A stretch of 23,999 bases of DNA, taken from positions 1 to 23,999 of the forward strand of contig CAAEON010000052.1 in the NCBI GenBank assembly GCA_900757615.1, read 5' to 3'. Position 1 is the stretch's first letter. Every line of letters begins with the position of its first letter. Position numbers and translations under genes: made by a program. This DNA is from an uncultured Collinsella sp. (GTDB taxonomy: Bacteria > Actinomycetota > Coriobacteriia > Coriobacteriales > Coriobacteriaceae). The notes under the pieces are model-generated. The model worked only from the letters and a program-made list of their open reading frames with translations. It was not told the DNA's origin and made no database searches. Below, in pieces: positions 7,127 to 14,341 of this stretch.

Positions 7127-7393
7127 ATGGTTTCCAAGACGACGGTCGTCAAGAATCCGAGCGGTATCCACGCGCGTCCTGCGTCGCTGTTTGTGCAGGA
7201 GGCAAGCAAGTACGAGAGCTCGATCACCGTTGGCAAGGTGGGCGGAGACGCCAAGGACGCCAAGTCTATCTTGATGGTCATGAGCCTGGGGATGATCTGC
7301 GGTTGCGAGATTGTGATTGCGGCCGACGGCGCCGACGAGGCGGCCGCCGTCGATGCCCTCGTGGCGCTTGTCGAGAGTGGCTGCGGGGAGTAG
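7127..7393 (+). CDS. HPr-family phosphocarrier encoded in the PTS operon
   Basis: This 88-aa protein has the HPr active site NPSGIHARPAS, with His15 as the phospho-acceptor from Enzyme I. The regulatory-serine region DAKSILMVMSLGM places a serine at 47, equivalent to Ser46 of Gram-positive HPr. Both sites look intact, so it could act in phosphotransfer and be a substrate of HPr kinase if the host has one. AAGGAG (7116-7121) overlaps the stop of the preceding gene and lies five bases from the ATG, suggesting coupled translation. HPr is more usually encoded beside Enzyme I; here it closes a sugar-specific operon, so it may be a dedicated paralogue. No Enzyme I gene is in the window. Confidence 0.94.
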   Translation: MVSKTTVVKNPSGIHARPASLFVQEASKYESSITVGKVGGDAKDAKSILMVMSLGMICGCEIVIAADGADEAAAVDALVALVESGCGE

Positions 7394-7455
7394 GCGGGCA
7401 AAAGCCGCGCCGATGCGCTTTGGGCCACCCAAGGTGGGCTGGCTCCAGAAAGATT

Positions 7456-7490
7456 GGCCCGCCGGTGCGCGCCGGCGGGCCCTTTGCTTA
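7456..7490 (+). terminator. Rho-independent terminator after the HPr gene
   Basis: GGCCCGCCGG (7456-7465) and CCGGCGGGCC (7472-7481) form a perfect 10-bp GC stem with the loop TGCGCG, followed by CTTTGCTT. It lies 62 bp past the HPr stop and just before the Shine-Dalgarno sequence of the next gene. It probably ends most PTS operon transcripts while allowing some read-through. Confidence 0.75.
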
Positions 7491-7502
7491 GGGAGGTTAA
7501 CG

Positions 7503-7943
7503 ATGACGGCAAGAAACGTTGGCGCTAGGGGCGCGGGGCGCGTTGGGGCGCGTTCGGCGCTTACGACCCTGGGGGTCATGTCACTGATTTATGCGGTGGG
7601 CGTTCTACTTATGGATGCGACTGTGGGCGAGCTTACGGGCTCTGCGGCGTCCTCTGCATCGATCGCGTCGATGCTCGTTACCTTGCTGCTCATCGTGGCG
7701 TTGATCTTCCTTGAGGTGCGAGCGTATCGGGCGGTGGTGGCCTCGGTGCCCTTTGAGCCTGATATGGGTGACAAGGTGCTGCTAGGTCTTTCGCTCTGGT
7801 TTGGCGGCGGCATGCCACTCGGCGTCGCCAATCTGGTTCGCGCCGCGGCGTTAGGAGGTGCCGGCGACGTGCGCCAGATTCTCATGCAGCTGGGCGTGAG
7901 CGTCGCGCTCATGCTGCTGACGTATCCAAAGTTCAGAGCGTAG
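7503..7943 (+). CDS. Small membrane protein of unknown function
   Basis: I do not recognise this 146-aa protein. It has a basic Arg/Gly-rich N-terminus (ARNVGARGAGRVGARS) followed by about four hydrophobic segments, near residues 20-38, 56-74, 90-110 and 126-142, the last ending in LLTYPKFRA. The frame is open far upstream into the HPr gene, but the ATG at 7503 has GGGAGGT at 7491-7497, five bases away, and excludes the terminator hairpin from the coding region. It lies between two terminators. It might be expressed by read-through from the PTS operon, or from a promoter I cannot see. It falls within the segment bracketed by the hypE repeats, so it probably travelled with the cassette. Confidence 0.75.
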   Translation: MTARNVGARGAGRVGARSALTTLGVMSLIYAVGVLLMDATVGELTGSAASSASIASMLVTLLLIVALIFLEVRAYRAVVASVPFEPDMGDKVLLGLSLWFGGGMPLGVANLVRAAALGGAGDVRQILMQLGVSVALMLLTYPKFRA

Positions 7944-7968
7944 ACAACAGCAAAGCTTGAAAATGCAA

Positions 7969-8013
7969 AGCCCCGCGACCGATTTCAGCCCGGTCGCGGG
8001 GCTATTTGATATT
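7969..8013 (+). terminator. Strong rho-independent terminator at the end of the sugar cassette
   Basis: AGCCCCGCGACCG (7969-7981) pairs perfectly with CGGTCGCGGGGCT (7991-8003): 13 bp with a 9-base loop, then the T-rich ATTTGATATTT. It follows the membrane protein stop by 25 bp. The stretch 8014-8147 beyond it shows no gene or clear signal. Confidence 0.85.
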
Positions 8014-8164
8014 TGGGGGAAATGCATTCGTCGATTTACATGCTCTCTGCCGCACGTGTGCCCCGCTCATTTCCAGGGTGAACATTTGGCTCGCTCAATC
8101 TTGGGGTGGCAGCGGATCGGGCAGGGCGGGACGACGGCCTGGTGGCGGAGCGAAGCCGCGCCGG

Positions 8165-8236
8165 CCAGCGCTCGCCCGCTAGCAAATTCTCGGCAGCTGC
8201 TCTCCCACGAGCATGTCGAGGATGCGGGTCGAGCCC
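8165..8236. repeat. Right copy of the 72-bp direct repeat (3' end of intact hypE)
   Basis: This is the partner of 1077-1148, in the same orientation, 7088 bp apart, with 68 of 72 bases identical and no gaps. It covers the last 18 codons of hypE and 14 bp past its stop. The match ends abruptly at 8236, where the left copy meets the regulator gene. The weaker match outward runs to 8148. The pair brackets the PRD regulator, PTS operon and membrane protein. Confidence 0.85.
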
Positions 8237-9213
8237 CAGCCGGTGCGTACGCGCACGGCGGGTCGAGCGTCCAATCCAAGCGGCAGCACGCGACCGATAA
8301 TCGCGGCGTTTTCGCCGTAGCGTGCGGAACGCATGGCAGCTAGAGCCGCATCGGCCTGCTCGGCCGGCACCACGGCGACCATCTTGCCCTCGTTTGCCAC
8401 CTGCAGCACGTCATAGCCGAGCATCTCGCAAGCCGCCTGCACATCGGGACGCACGGGCACGGCGTCCTCGTCGACCTCCATCGTAACGCCGCTGGCCTGC
8501 GCAAACTCATTGAGTGTGGATGCAAGGCCGCCGCGCGTGGGGTCGCGGAAACAGCGCGTGTCGGGGGCTGCGGCCAGAACGTCGGCTATCAGGTGGTTGA
8601 GCGGTGCGGCATCGCTTTCGATGTTGCTCGAAAACGCCAAGCCCTCGCGTTGACTCATGATGGCGATGCCGTGGTCGCCGAGTGTGCCCGACACCAGGAT
8701 GACATCGCCAGGCTGGCAGTTTGCGCCACTGAGCGCCACACCCGCGGGCACTTCGCCCACGCCGGCGGTATTGATGTAGACGCCGTCGGCCCCGCCGCGC
8801 TCAACCACTTTGGTGTCGCCGGTGATGATCGCCACGCCCGCCTCGCGCGCCGTCTCGGCCATGGTCTGCGCGATCTGACGCAGCTTGTCCATGGGATAGC
8901 CCTCTTCGAGGATAAAGCCGCACGACAGGTAGCGCACATTGGCACCCGAGGTCGCGACATCGTTGACGGTTCCGCACACGGCGAGTCGGCCGATGTTGCC
9001 GCCGGGGAAGAACTGCGGTGTCACCACAAAGCTGTCAGTCGACATGGCAATACGCCCGCTTGCGGGCAGCGCGGCGACGCCGGCATCGTTGCCCTCGAGC
9101 AGCTCGGGCGACCCAAAGGCATCCAAAAAGACCTCGTCGATGATGCGTTTCATCATCTGGCCGCCGGAGCCGTGACCCAGCAGGACGGTGCTATCGGTAA
9201 CGCTATGGGACAT
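8179..9213 (-). CDS. hypE: [NiFe]-hydrogenase maturation protein HypE (carbamoyl dehydratase)
   Basis: This 344-aa cytoplasmic enzyme takes a carbamoyl group from HypF onto its C-terminal cysteine and dehydrates it with ATP to a thiocyanate, which becomes the cyanide ligand of the Fe centre. The protein ends in the family signature PRIC, with Cys344 as acceptor. Nucleotide-binding features are LLGHGSGG near the start, MSTDSFVVTPQFFPGG, GTVNDVATSGA and RDPTRGGLASTLNEF. Length is normal for the family. The ATG at 9213 is preceded by GGAG at eight bases and lies 48 bp after hypD. It is the last gene of hypF-hypC-hypD-hypE. Its last 18 codons are the right-hand copy of the direct repeat and were probably supplied by the inserted cassette; the gene remains intact. 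Confidence 0.97.
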   Translation of the reverse strand: MSHSVTDSTVLLGHGSGGQMMKRIIDEVFLDAFGSPELLEGNDAGVAALPASGRIAMSTDSFVVTPQFFPGGNIGRLAVCGTVNDVATSGANVRYLSCGFILEEGYPMDKLRQIAQTMAETAREAGVAIITGDTKVVERGGADGVYINTAGVGEVPAGVALSGANCQPGDVILVSGTLGDHGIAIMSQREGLAFSSNIESDAAPLNHLIADVLAAAPDTRCFRDPTRGGLASTLNEFAQASGVTMEVDEDAVPVRPDVQAACEMLGYDVLQVANEGKMVAVVPAEQADAALAAMRSARYGENAAIIGRVLPLGLDARPAVRVRTGWGSTRILDMLVGEQLPRIC

Positions 9214-9261
9214 ATCGAAAACTCCAATCGTGGGTGGTGCCAGTGTGCGGGTGCGTCCGGG

Positions 9262-10374
9262 CTAGTTACGGTATCTAAAGTACGCCGCGCAGCTGCCCTC
9301 CGAGCTCACCATGCAGGGGCCGACGGGGTGTTCGGGCGTACATGCGTGGCCGAACAGCGGACAGTCGCTCGGCGTGATGGCACCGCGCAGCACGTCGCCG
9401 CAGCGGCACCCACGCGGCTCGACCGTCGCCTCAACGGGCACGTCAAAGCGAGTGCGGGCATCAAAGCGCGAGAACTCGGGGCGGATGGAAAGGCCCGAGT
9501 TGGCAATCGGCCCCAGCCCGCGCCACGTGGTGTCGCATGGCTCAAACACCTGCTCGACCAGCTGGCGCGCCACGGGGTTGCCGTCTGCATTGACGCCACG
9601 GCGGTAGGCGTTGTCGATCGCGGGCCTGTTCTCGACAACCATCTGGACCAGCATACAGATGCCCTGCAAGATGTCGACCGGTTCAAATCCCGTGACCACG
9701 CCTGGGGTCTTAAACTCGTCGACCAAAAAGCCAAAGGGGGCTAAGCCCGTGATGGTGGCGACGTGGCCCGGCAGGATAAAGCCGTCGATAGTGGTCTCGG
9801 GATCGTTGGCGATGGCGCGCAGCGCCGGCGGCGTGGTCTTATGGGCGCAGTAGACCGAGAAGTTCTGCAGACCGCGCGCGTCTGCCTCCAGGATGGCGGC
9901 GGCGATGGTGGGCGTTGTGGTCTCAAAGCCCACACCCATAAAGATGACCGGGCGGTCGGGGTTTTGCTCAGCAATATCGAGCGCGTCGAGCGGGGAGTAG
10001 ACGATGCGAATGTCGCACCCTGCCGCCTTTTGCGCGGCGAGTGAGGTGGACGATCCGGGCACGCGCATCATGTCGCCAAAGGTGGTGATGATGGCGCCGT
10101 CTATGTTGGCGAGCGCGATTGCATGGTCGATATCGCGGTTGGCGGTAACGCAGACGGGGCAACCTGGGCCGCTCAGCAGCTTGAGTCCCGCCGGCATAAT
10201 GGAGCGAAAGCCATAGCGACCGATGCTCACGGTGTGCGTGCCGCAGACTTCCATAAGGTTGATGATGCGGTCGCCGACGAGTTCACGGATGCGTTCGATG
10301 AGCTCGCGGGCTAGCTTGGAATTGCGAAATGCCGAAAAGTCGATACCGGAGCGAGCCGGCTGTCCGGCCACCAC
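9262..10374 (-). CDS. hypD: [NiFe]-hydrogenase maturation protein HypD (Fe-S scaffold)
   Basis: This 370-aa protein, with HypC, carries the iron on which CN and CO ligands are built. Conserved cysteines are visible as Cys44 in MEVCGTHT and as Cys72 and Cys75 in SGPGCPVCVT. The C-terminal 4Fe-4S cluster ligands lie in RGCRCGDVLRG, DCPLFGHAC, GPCMVSSEGSC. The substrate-loop motif GFETTTPT is also present. Length is typical. The start codon is GTG at 10374, sharing one base with the hypC TAG stop (TAGTG), so translation is probably coupled; GAGG lies seven bases upstream. A second GTG immediately follows and would shorten the protein by only one residue. Confidence 0.97.
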   Translation of the reverse strand: MVAGQPARSGIDFSAFRNSKLARELIERIRELVGDRIINLMEVCGTHTVSIGRYGFRSIMPAGLKLLSGPGCPVCVTANRDIDHAIALANIDGAIITTFGDMMRVPGSSTSLAAQKAAGCDIRIVYSPLDALDIAEQNPDRPVIFMGVGFETTTPTIAAAILEADARGLQNFSVYCAHKTTPPALRAIANDPETTIDGFILPGHVATITGLAPFGFLVDEFKTPGVVTGFEPVDILQGICMLVQMVVENRPAIDNAYRRGVNADGNPVARQLVEQVFEPCDTTWRGLGPIANSGLSIRPEFSRFDARTRFDVPVEATVEPRGCRCGDVLRGAITPSDCPLFGHACTPEHPVGPCMVSSEGSCAAYFRYRN

Positions 10375-10634
10375 TAGTACGCCTCGGCCGGGTTGCTGGC
10401 CAGTTGGTCTTCTTCGACCAGTTCGGTCATGGTGTTGACCAGGCCGAGCGTATCCTGCGCCTCCTGCTCGTCGACGATCTGGATGCCAAATCCAGCGTGC
10501 ACCAGAATATAGTCGCCTACCTGTGCCGTCGGCACGAGGCGCAGCGAAACGGGGCGCTCAATGCCCATCATGTCGACGGTCGCCTTAAGGTCGTCGTCGC
10601 GTTTGACCACTTTACCGGGAACGGCAAGGCACAT
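10374..10634 (-). CDS. hypC: [NiFe]-hydrogenase maturation chaperone HypC
   Basis: This 86-aa chaperone of the HypC/HupF family begins MCLAVPGKV, whose Cys2 (exposed once Met is removed) binds the iron complex with HypD and then the hydrogenase large subunit. The small beta-barrel segment VGDYILVHAGFGIQIVDEQEA matches the family. The ATG at 10634 has AGGGGA upstream on the minus strand. It overlaps hypD by one base, as expected for partners made in fixed ratio. The 130-bp gap between hypF and hypC holds a small CCATCA/TGATGG inverted repeat but no promoter I can support, so hypF and hypC may share a transcript. Confidence 0.96.
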   Translation of the reverse strand: MCLAVPGKVVKRDDDLKATVDMMGIERPVSLRLVPTAQVGDYILVHAGFGIQIVDEQEAQDTLGLVNTMTELVEEDQLASNPAEAY

Positions 10635-10764
10635 AATGTTCCCCTTTTATACGTTTTGCGCTGGATAGGCGCCTAATTACCCATCAGTTGATGGTAGCGC
10701 TCGCGGGAGTCACGAGCAAACGCGTTACACCTGTGAGACGGCGGCGCGCAGGCTGGCAAAACGC

Positions 10765-13233
10765 CTATCGCGATGCTGTCTGCGCGAGGCGAGCGCGAGC
10801 GATGGCGGCCTGACCGTAGGCGATGCAGCCGTCGTTGACGGGCACGGAGTGGGGGACCAAGACAGCAAGACCGGCGTCTTTGAGTTCGTGGGTAAGGAGC
10901 TGAAGCAAAAGTCGGTTCATGAACACGCCGCCCGAGAGCACGACGGTGTCGAGGCCTTCACGGGCGCAGATCTCGTTTGCGATGCGGGCCGATGCGCGTG
11001 CGACGGCGTCATGGAAGTCGAGCGCGAGCCTGCCGGCGGGCACGCCGGCCCTGATTCCCTCCAAAAGCGCCTCAAAAAGCGGTCTGGAGTTCAGAACATG
11101 GCAGTCGTCCGGACTGGATGATTCGGTTACGGAAAAGCTGGCCATATTGCCGGTGGGGCAGATACTTTCGCTGCCGAGCGCGCGCCAGGCGGCGGCCTCA
11201 AGCTCGATGGCGGGTTCACCCTCGTAGGTCGCCTGGCCGCAAATGCCCAGGATCGTGGCTGCGGCATCAAACAAGCGACCCATGCTGCTGGTGCGCGGGC
11301 TGTTGATGCCACGTTCGATCATCGTTGCCGTCACGCTCCGTGTTTGCTCGTCTAGGTCGCCTAAGAGCCGCTCGGCCCCCGGGTGTTCGAGCAGGCCGAG
11401 CTCACTGAGCAAGGCGAAGGCGTTGCGGCGGACGTCACGCACGGAGGCCGCCCCGCCGGGGAGCGCCCAGGTGCGCAAATGCGCGGCGCGCTCAAAGCTG
11501 CCAAGGCTGGCGACAAGAAACTCGCCGCCCCAAATGGTCCCATCGGTACCGGCGCCGGTGCCGTCAAAGGCGATGCCAAGGACGCGCGCGTCGGTTGTAA
11601 GCTGGCCCGCGGCGATAGCCTCGGCCATTACGCTCGCGATATGCGCATGATGGTGCTGCACCTCGACGAGCGGCAGATTGCATTTTCGCGCCTGCTCGCG
11701 CGCCCACTGGCTCGATAGATAGCTGGGATGTAAGTCGCAGGCTAAGGCGGCGGGCACCAAGTCAAAGAGATCTTCCAAGCGCGTGCGCGCGGCGTTCCAA
11801 GCATCGAAGGTCCCGCCGTTTTCAACATCGCCGATATGCTGCGACACAAAACAGGTTGCCTCGCCGTTTGCCCCTTCACGCGTGAGCGCAATCGTGGCCT
11901 TTTGTTGTGGCCCGCAGGCGAGCACGCAGGACGGAGCGCCGTCGAGCGCCGGCAACGGCAGCGGCTGGGGTGCATATCCGCGAGCGCGGCGAACGGGCAT
12001 AACGGCGCCGTCGACCACGCGTACCACAGAGTCGTCGTAGCGCGACAGAATTGCGCGGTCGTTACCGAGCAGCGCATCGGCGATGCCGACGGCAACGAGG
12101 TGTTCCCAGGCAAGGTTGTCGTCGGTCTCGATGGGTTCTTCGCTCAGGTTTCCGCTGGTCATGACGAGCGCGTGCATACCGCGGGCATCTGCCGCGGCAA
12201 GCAACAGATGCTGAAGCGGGGTGTAGGGGAGCATGACGCCGAGCTCGGGAAGGTCGTGCGCGACGGACGGCGCAAGCGCGAGGGCGTCGGGGGAGCCGCC
12301 GCCCTCGCAAGCAGCACGTCGGCGCAGCAGCACAATGGGGCGAATGCTGCCGGCCAGCAATCCGCGTTCAACGTCGTTGACATGGCACAGGCGTTCAGCG
12401 CCGGCAAGGTCGCGTACCATAACGGCAAGCGGCTTGTTGCTGCGACGCTTGCGACGACGCAGCTCGCGCACCGCTTCTTCGTTAGTGGCGTCGCATGCCA
12501 AGTGAAATCCGCCCAGACCCTTGATAGCGACGATACCGCCGTTGGCCAGCAGCTCAACACAGCGGTCGATAATGGCGTCACTGATCTCGCGCGTGGTGCC
12601 GACGGCCGGCGACGCGGCGGCTTCGCCCGGCTCATTGCCCACGCCCGCCTCGCGCCACGTAATATGCGGCCCACAATCAAAGCAGGCATCGGGCTGCGCG
12701 TGAAAACGCCGGTCGAGTGGGTCGGCATACTCCGCGGCGCACTTGGGGCACATGGGAAAACAATCCATCGACGTGGCCGCTCGGTCATAAGGCAACGATC
12801 GGATGATGGTAAAGCGTGGGCCGCAGTTAGTGCAGTTGATAAAGGGGTAGTGATAGCGTCGGTCGGCGGGATCGAACAACTCGCGCAGACAATCGTCGCA
12901 GGTGGCGATATCGGGCGAGACGAGCGTCGTGTGCGCGGTCTGGTCCCGCGATGCTACGATGCGAAAACCCTGTTCATTGGCGGCATCCCAACCGTTGGCT
13001 GCCAGGTCCACAACCTCGACATGCTCTACGCGGGCTGCCGCAGGCGCATGCTCAGAAAGCGCGGCAACAAAAGCATCGAGTGCATCGGCCGGAGCATGCG
13101 CCTCGATGTGCACGCCGTCGCCCGCATTGAGCACCCAGCCGCAAATGCCATGCGCCATGGCCTCGCGATACACAAACGGTCGCATGCCAACGCCCTGCAC
13201 AATGCCCGTCACATGAATATGCACATGCCGCAT
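10765..13233 (-). CDS. hypF: [NiFe]-hydrogenase maturation protein HypF (carbamoyltransferase)
   Basis: This 822-aa enzyme uses carbamoyl phosphate and ATP to load a carbamoyl group on HypE's C-terminal cysteine. An N-terminal acylphosphatase domain (about 1-90) carries Arg18 in GVGMRPF and Asn36 in VLNAGDG. Four CxxC zinc pairs follow (CDDC, CTNC, CPKC, CFDC, about 100-180). Next is a YrdC-like domain starting near GGIVAIKGLGGFHLACDA. The C-terminal Kae1-like carbamoyl-transfer domain includes VQHHHAHIASVMAE, AFDGTGAGTDG and LSGGVFMNRLL. A longer TTG start at 13260 is open, but the ATG at 13233 has GAGGGG about seven bases upstream and begins exactly at the acylphosphatase strand. No hypA or hypB is in the window. 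Confidence 0.96.
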   Translation of the reverse strand: MRHVHIHVTGIVQGVGMRPFVYREAMAHGICGWVLNAGDGVHIEAHAPADALDAFVAALSEHAPAAARVEHVEVVDLAANGWDAANEQGFRIVASRDQTAHTTLVSPDIATCDDCLRELFDPADRRYHYPFINCTNCGPRFTIIRSLPYDRAATSMDCFPMCPKCAAEYADPLDRRFHAQPDACFDCGPHITWREAGVGNEPGEAAASPAVGTTREISDAIIDRCVELLANGGIVAIKGLGGFHLACDATNEEAVRELRRRKRRSNKPLAVMVRDLAGAERLCHVNDVERGLLAGSIRPIVLLRRRAACEGGGSPDALALAPSVAHDLPELGVMLPYTPLQHLLLAAADARGMHALVMTSGNLSEEPIETDDNLAWEHLVAVGIADALLGNDRAILSRYDDSVVRVVDGAVMPVRRARGYAPQPLPLPALDGAPSCVLACGPQQKATIALTREGANGEATCFVSQHIGDVENGGTFDAWNAARTRLEDLFDLVPAALACDLHPSYLSSQWAREQARKCNLPLVEVQHHHAHIASVMAEAIAAGQLTTDARVLGIAFDGTGAGTDGTIWGGEFLVASLGSFERAAHLRTWALPGGAASVRDVRRNAFALLSELGLLEHPGAERLLGDLDEQTRSVTATMIERGINSPRTSSMGRLFDAAATILGICGQATYEGEPAIELEAAAWRALGSESICPTGNMASFSVTESSSPDDCHVLNSRPLFEALLEGIRAGVPAGRLALDFHDAVARASARIANEICAREGLDTVVLSGGVFMNRLLLQLLTHELKDAGLAVLVPHSVPVNDGCIAYGQAAIARARLAQTASR

Positions 13234-13256
13234 GCGACACCCCTCATCAAAACCGA

Positions 13257-13327
13257 CCAAAAAGGGACAGGTTTATTTTGGTAGGTAAAACTTCTAAACC
13301 TGCCAAAACAAACCTGTCCCTTTTTGG
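13257..13327. repeat. 71-bp near-perfect hairpin between nikR and hypF (MITE/REP-like)
   Basis: The left arm at 13257-13286 pairs with 13298-13327 over 30 positions with only two non-Watson-Crick pairs; the loop is 11 bases. The arms start CCAAAAAGGGACAGG and end CCTGTCCCTTTTTGG. Such GGGACAGG-type inverted repeats resemble the non-autonomous hairpins associated with REP/IS200-type transposases, though none is encoded here. It lies 24 bp downstream of the nikR stop and 24 bp upstream of the hypF ATG, so it could also act as a terminator or mRNA-processing hairpin. Confidence 0.7.
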
Positions 13328-13350
13328 CAGGTGCGCTGCGGGAAATCCCG

Positions 13351-13860
13351 CTATAGCCCCAGACTTTGCCTGGTGGCGGCGCAGGTGAGCTCGCCGTGCT
13401 TAACGCCGCGCAGGCCCAGCAGGCGATCGGCCAGTTCGTAGACGCGCTCGCCGCGACCCTTGAGCGCCAGGATCTCCAGACAGTTGTGGTGATCCAGATG
13501 CACGTGCATGGTTGATACGATCTCGTCGGTGTAGTCGTGCTGCACCTCGTCCAGGCGGCGCGTCAGATCGCCGGTGTGATGGTCGTAGATCATGGTGAGC
13601 GACCCGATAACGTGCTCATCGGGCGTGCGCATCTGCTCTTTGGCGATTGAGGCGCGAATCAAATCGCGCACTGCCTCGGAGCGGTTGGCCACGTCGCCGC
13701 GGCGCGCGATCTGCTCGTCAAAGCGGCGCAGTAGGTCATCGGGCGCGGTGACCGAAAAACGGACCAGCTCGGAGCCGCCGCCGCAACGGCAGCTCGCCTC
13801 GTCGCCCGTGTCGTTGCGGTGGTCGTGCCCGTAGCCGTGCTCGTGTTCGTGTTCGGACAC
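13351..13860 (-). CDS. nikR: NikR-family nickel-responsive regulator with His-rich N-terminal extension
   Basis: This 169-aa ribbon-helix-helix regulator would bind DNA when nickel is present. The RHH domain spans about 33-72 (VRFSVTAPDDLLRRFDEQ). The ACT-like metal domain holds the complete high-affinity nickel site: His108 (VQHDY), His119 and His121 (MHVHLDH) and Cys127 (HNCLEI). These are aligned with E. coli NikR His76, His87, His89 and Cys95 at a constant offset of 32. That offset comes from an unusual N-terminal extension rich in His/Asp/Glu (HEHEHGYGHDH) plus CRC, probably an extra metal-binding segment. The start is GTG at 13860, one base after the upstream gene's stop, so translation is probably coupled; its own Shine-Dalgarno sequence is weak. 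Regulation of nickel uptake or hydrogenase maturation is likely. Confidence 0.94.
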   Translation of the reverse strand: MSEHEHEHGYGHDHRNDTGDEASCRCGGGSELVRFSVTAPDDLLRRFDEQIARRGDVANRSEAVRDLIRASIAKEQMRTPDEHVIGSLTMIYDHHTGDLTRRLDEVQHDYTDEIVSTMHVHLDHHNCLEILALKGRGERVYELADRLLGLRGVKHGELTCAATRQSLGL

Positions 13861-13861
13861 C

Positions 13862-14110
13862 CTACACCAGCTTTACGGAGCCGCCGGAGTTGTGGTCAGC
13901 CTCGATGGCTTCCTCGTAGCCCTCGAGCGCGTCATGCGCCTCGTGCAGTGCGACCATGGCAGCTTCGAGCTTGGCGCCAATGCGCTCCATGTCAAAATTC
14001 TCGGTCGCATGCAGCAGCTGATGGCTCCACTCGTGGGCGAGCTCGATGGTGTCGTCGACCTGCTTGACGCTCATGGCAAGCTGGCTCATGTTCATTCCGA
14101 CGTCATGCAT
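13862..14110 (-). CDS. Small His-patterned helical protein upstream of nikR, function unknown
   Basis: I do not recognise this 82-aa protein. It looks all-helical, with two long amphipathic helices (about 8-35 and 40-73). His26, His30 and His34 in AHEWSHQLLH are spaced four apart on one helical face, and His56, His59 and His73 lie on the second helix. The pattern suits metal binding, but that is inference. The ATG at 14110 has AAGGAG seven bases upstream. Its stop is one base before the nikR GTG, and both precede the hyp genes on the same strand. A TAGAAT -10-like box at 14150-14155 may serve the operon. Context suggests a nickel-handling or hydrogenase accessory role. Confidence 0.8.
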   Translation of the reverse strand: MHDVGMNMSQLAMSVKQVDDTIELAHEWSHQLLHATENFDMERIGAKLEAAMVALHEAHDALEGYEEAIEADHNSGGSVKLV

Positions 14111-14149
14111 GGGAAATCTCCTTATGCTCGGGGCAATCCAGTGGTTCAG

Positions 14150-14155
14150 ATTCTA
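14150..14155 (-). promoter_or_regulatory. Possible -10 element of the nikR operon
   Basis: TAGAAT on the minus strand lies about 39 bases upstream of the ATG at 14110. No convincing -35 is present, and I see no clear copy of the E. coli-type NikR operator (GTATGA and its inverted partner) nearby. This is a weak call. Confidence 0.3.
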
Positions 14156-14180
14156 CTACGCCCGCGCGGGGCGCTACCGC

Positions 14181-14220
14181 ATAAGAAAACGGGTGCGAGT
14201 CTGCGTGACCCGCACCCGTT
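14181..14220 (-). terminator. Rho-independent terminator downstream of thioredoxin
   Basis: AACGGGTGCG (14188-14197) and CGCACCCGTT (14211-14220) form a 10-bp stem with a 13-base loop. On the minus strand it runs into TTCTTAT after the final TT of the stem. It lies about 120 bp past the thioredoxin stop and before the nikR operon. The stretch 14221-14341 between it and the thioredoxin gene holds no gene I can support. Confidence 0.7.
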
Positions 14221-14341
14221 CACTGGGGGCTGTTTGTATTTACCATACTATCCGTGGTCGCACGCGGTGCACCCAGAAGTCCGGCGAGCGGTGCAAAAGC
14301 GCTCATGGACGGCGGCAGGACGCCAAAATGTAACCAGCGTA

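Noticed and set aside
8593..9744. Plus-strand open frame of 383 aa across hypE and hypD
   Set aside because: Antisense to two well-identified genes, with low-complexity Ala/His/Arg content and no ribosome binding site.
11836..13284. Plus-strand open frame of 482 aa opposite hypF
   Set aside because: Antisense shadow of hypF; no recognisable domain.
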